This document shows positions 63,871 to 64,000 of a DNA stretch of 64,000 bases, piece by piece (the first letter of the stretch is position 1; every line of letters starts with the position of its first letter). Made by a program: the position numbers and the translations under genes. This stretch comes from Mantamonas sphyraenae (taxonomy: Eukaryota; CRuMs; Mantamonadidae). The stretch spans positions 362,194 to 426,193 of the forward strand of contig JAPMXV010000055.1 in NCBI GenBank assembly GCA_026936335.1, written 5' to 3'. The notes below the pieces were generated by a model that ran no database searches, was not told where the DNA came from, and was given only the letters and a program-made list of their open reading frames with translations.

Positions 63871-64000
63871 GGGTTAGGGTTAGGGTTAGGGTTAGGGTTA
63901 GGGTTAGGGTTAGGGTTAGGGTTAGGGTTAGGGTTAGGGTTAGGGTTAGGGTTAGGGTTAGGGTTAGGGTTAGGTTAGGGTTAGGGTTAGGGTTAGGGTT
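63871..64000 (+). repeat. Telomere, TTAGGG repeats
   Basis: From about 63871 to the last base the sequence is an unbroken (GGGTTA)n array of about 21 units, in the orientation expected for a right-hand chromosome end. One unit near 63970 is a TTAGG variant lacking a G. The array probably continues beyond the window. Confidence 0.98.

Overview
This window is the right-hand end of a linear eukaryotic chromosome. It ends at position 64000 inside an uninterrupted TTAGGG telomere tract that begins near 63871. The organism looks like a flagellated, GC-rich protist with a very compact genome. It has an axonemal-type dynein heavy chain, short spliceosomal GT-AG introns (mostly 60-130 bp), intergenic gaps that are often below 100 bp, and no operon logic. 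Lineage cannot be fixed from the sequence alone; TTAGGG telomeres occur in opisthokonts and several SAR, haptophyte and other protist groups.

Positions 1-25 kb are a conserved housekeeping core: the 3' part of a dynein heavy chain; an armadillo-PB1-EF-hand fusion protein; ribosomal protein eL27; a PYROXD2-type FAD oxidoreductase; an NTHL1 (endonuclease III) DNA glycosylase; a Patched/NPC1-type RND permease; a GPATCH1 splicing-associated protein; an unrecognised 434-residue protein; the nonsense-mediated-decay helicase UPF1; and a secreted GH32 invertase/fructanase. Next come a FYVE-finger coiled-coil protein and a divergent ubiquitin-like protein (24.7-26.4 kb).

Positions 26-63 kb are accessory, subtelomeric sequence. 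They hold a paralogous family of leucine-rich-repeat (LRR) genes (at least four, at 28.3/34.8, 36.2, 42.5 and 57.5 kb) that share a phase-0 first intron and a distinctive C-terminal module. They also hold a degenerate LRR-like gene, a secreted beta-propeller/Cys-rich surface protein with near-identical 462-bp repeats, a very large secreted protein full of cationic amphipathic helices, an ankyrin protein with a 150-bp coding minisatellite, and an A-B-A-B tandem-repeat protein next to the telomere.

The most interesting item is a roughly 6-kb mobile element at about 28.5-34.8 kb, lodged inside intron 1 of one of the LRR genes. It encodes, on the minus strand, a Fanzor: a eukaryotic relative of TnpB, an RNA-guided RuvC nuclease. 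All three predicted catalytic acids and the zinc ribbon are present. The protein carries a long N-terminal extension, and just downstream of its stop codon lies a strong stem-loop, placed where the guide RNA scaffold would be expected.

Several genes are split by single-base deletions, mostly in homopolymers (14.2, 15.9, 30.3, 38.4, 44.85, 61.75 kb and probably 32.0 kb). Because conserved sequence resumes at once in the next frame, these look more like residual assembly errors than decay. Most coordinates for spliced genes below were derived by matching reading frames, intron phase and GT-AG sites by eye.
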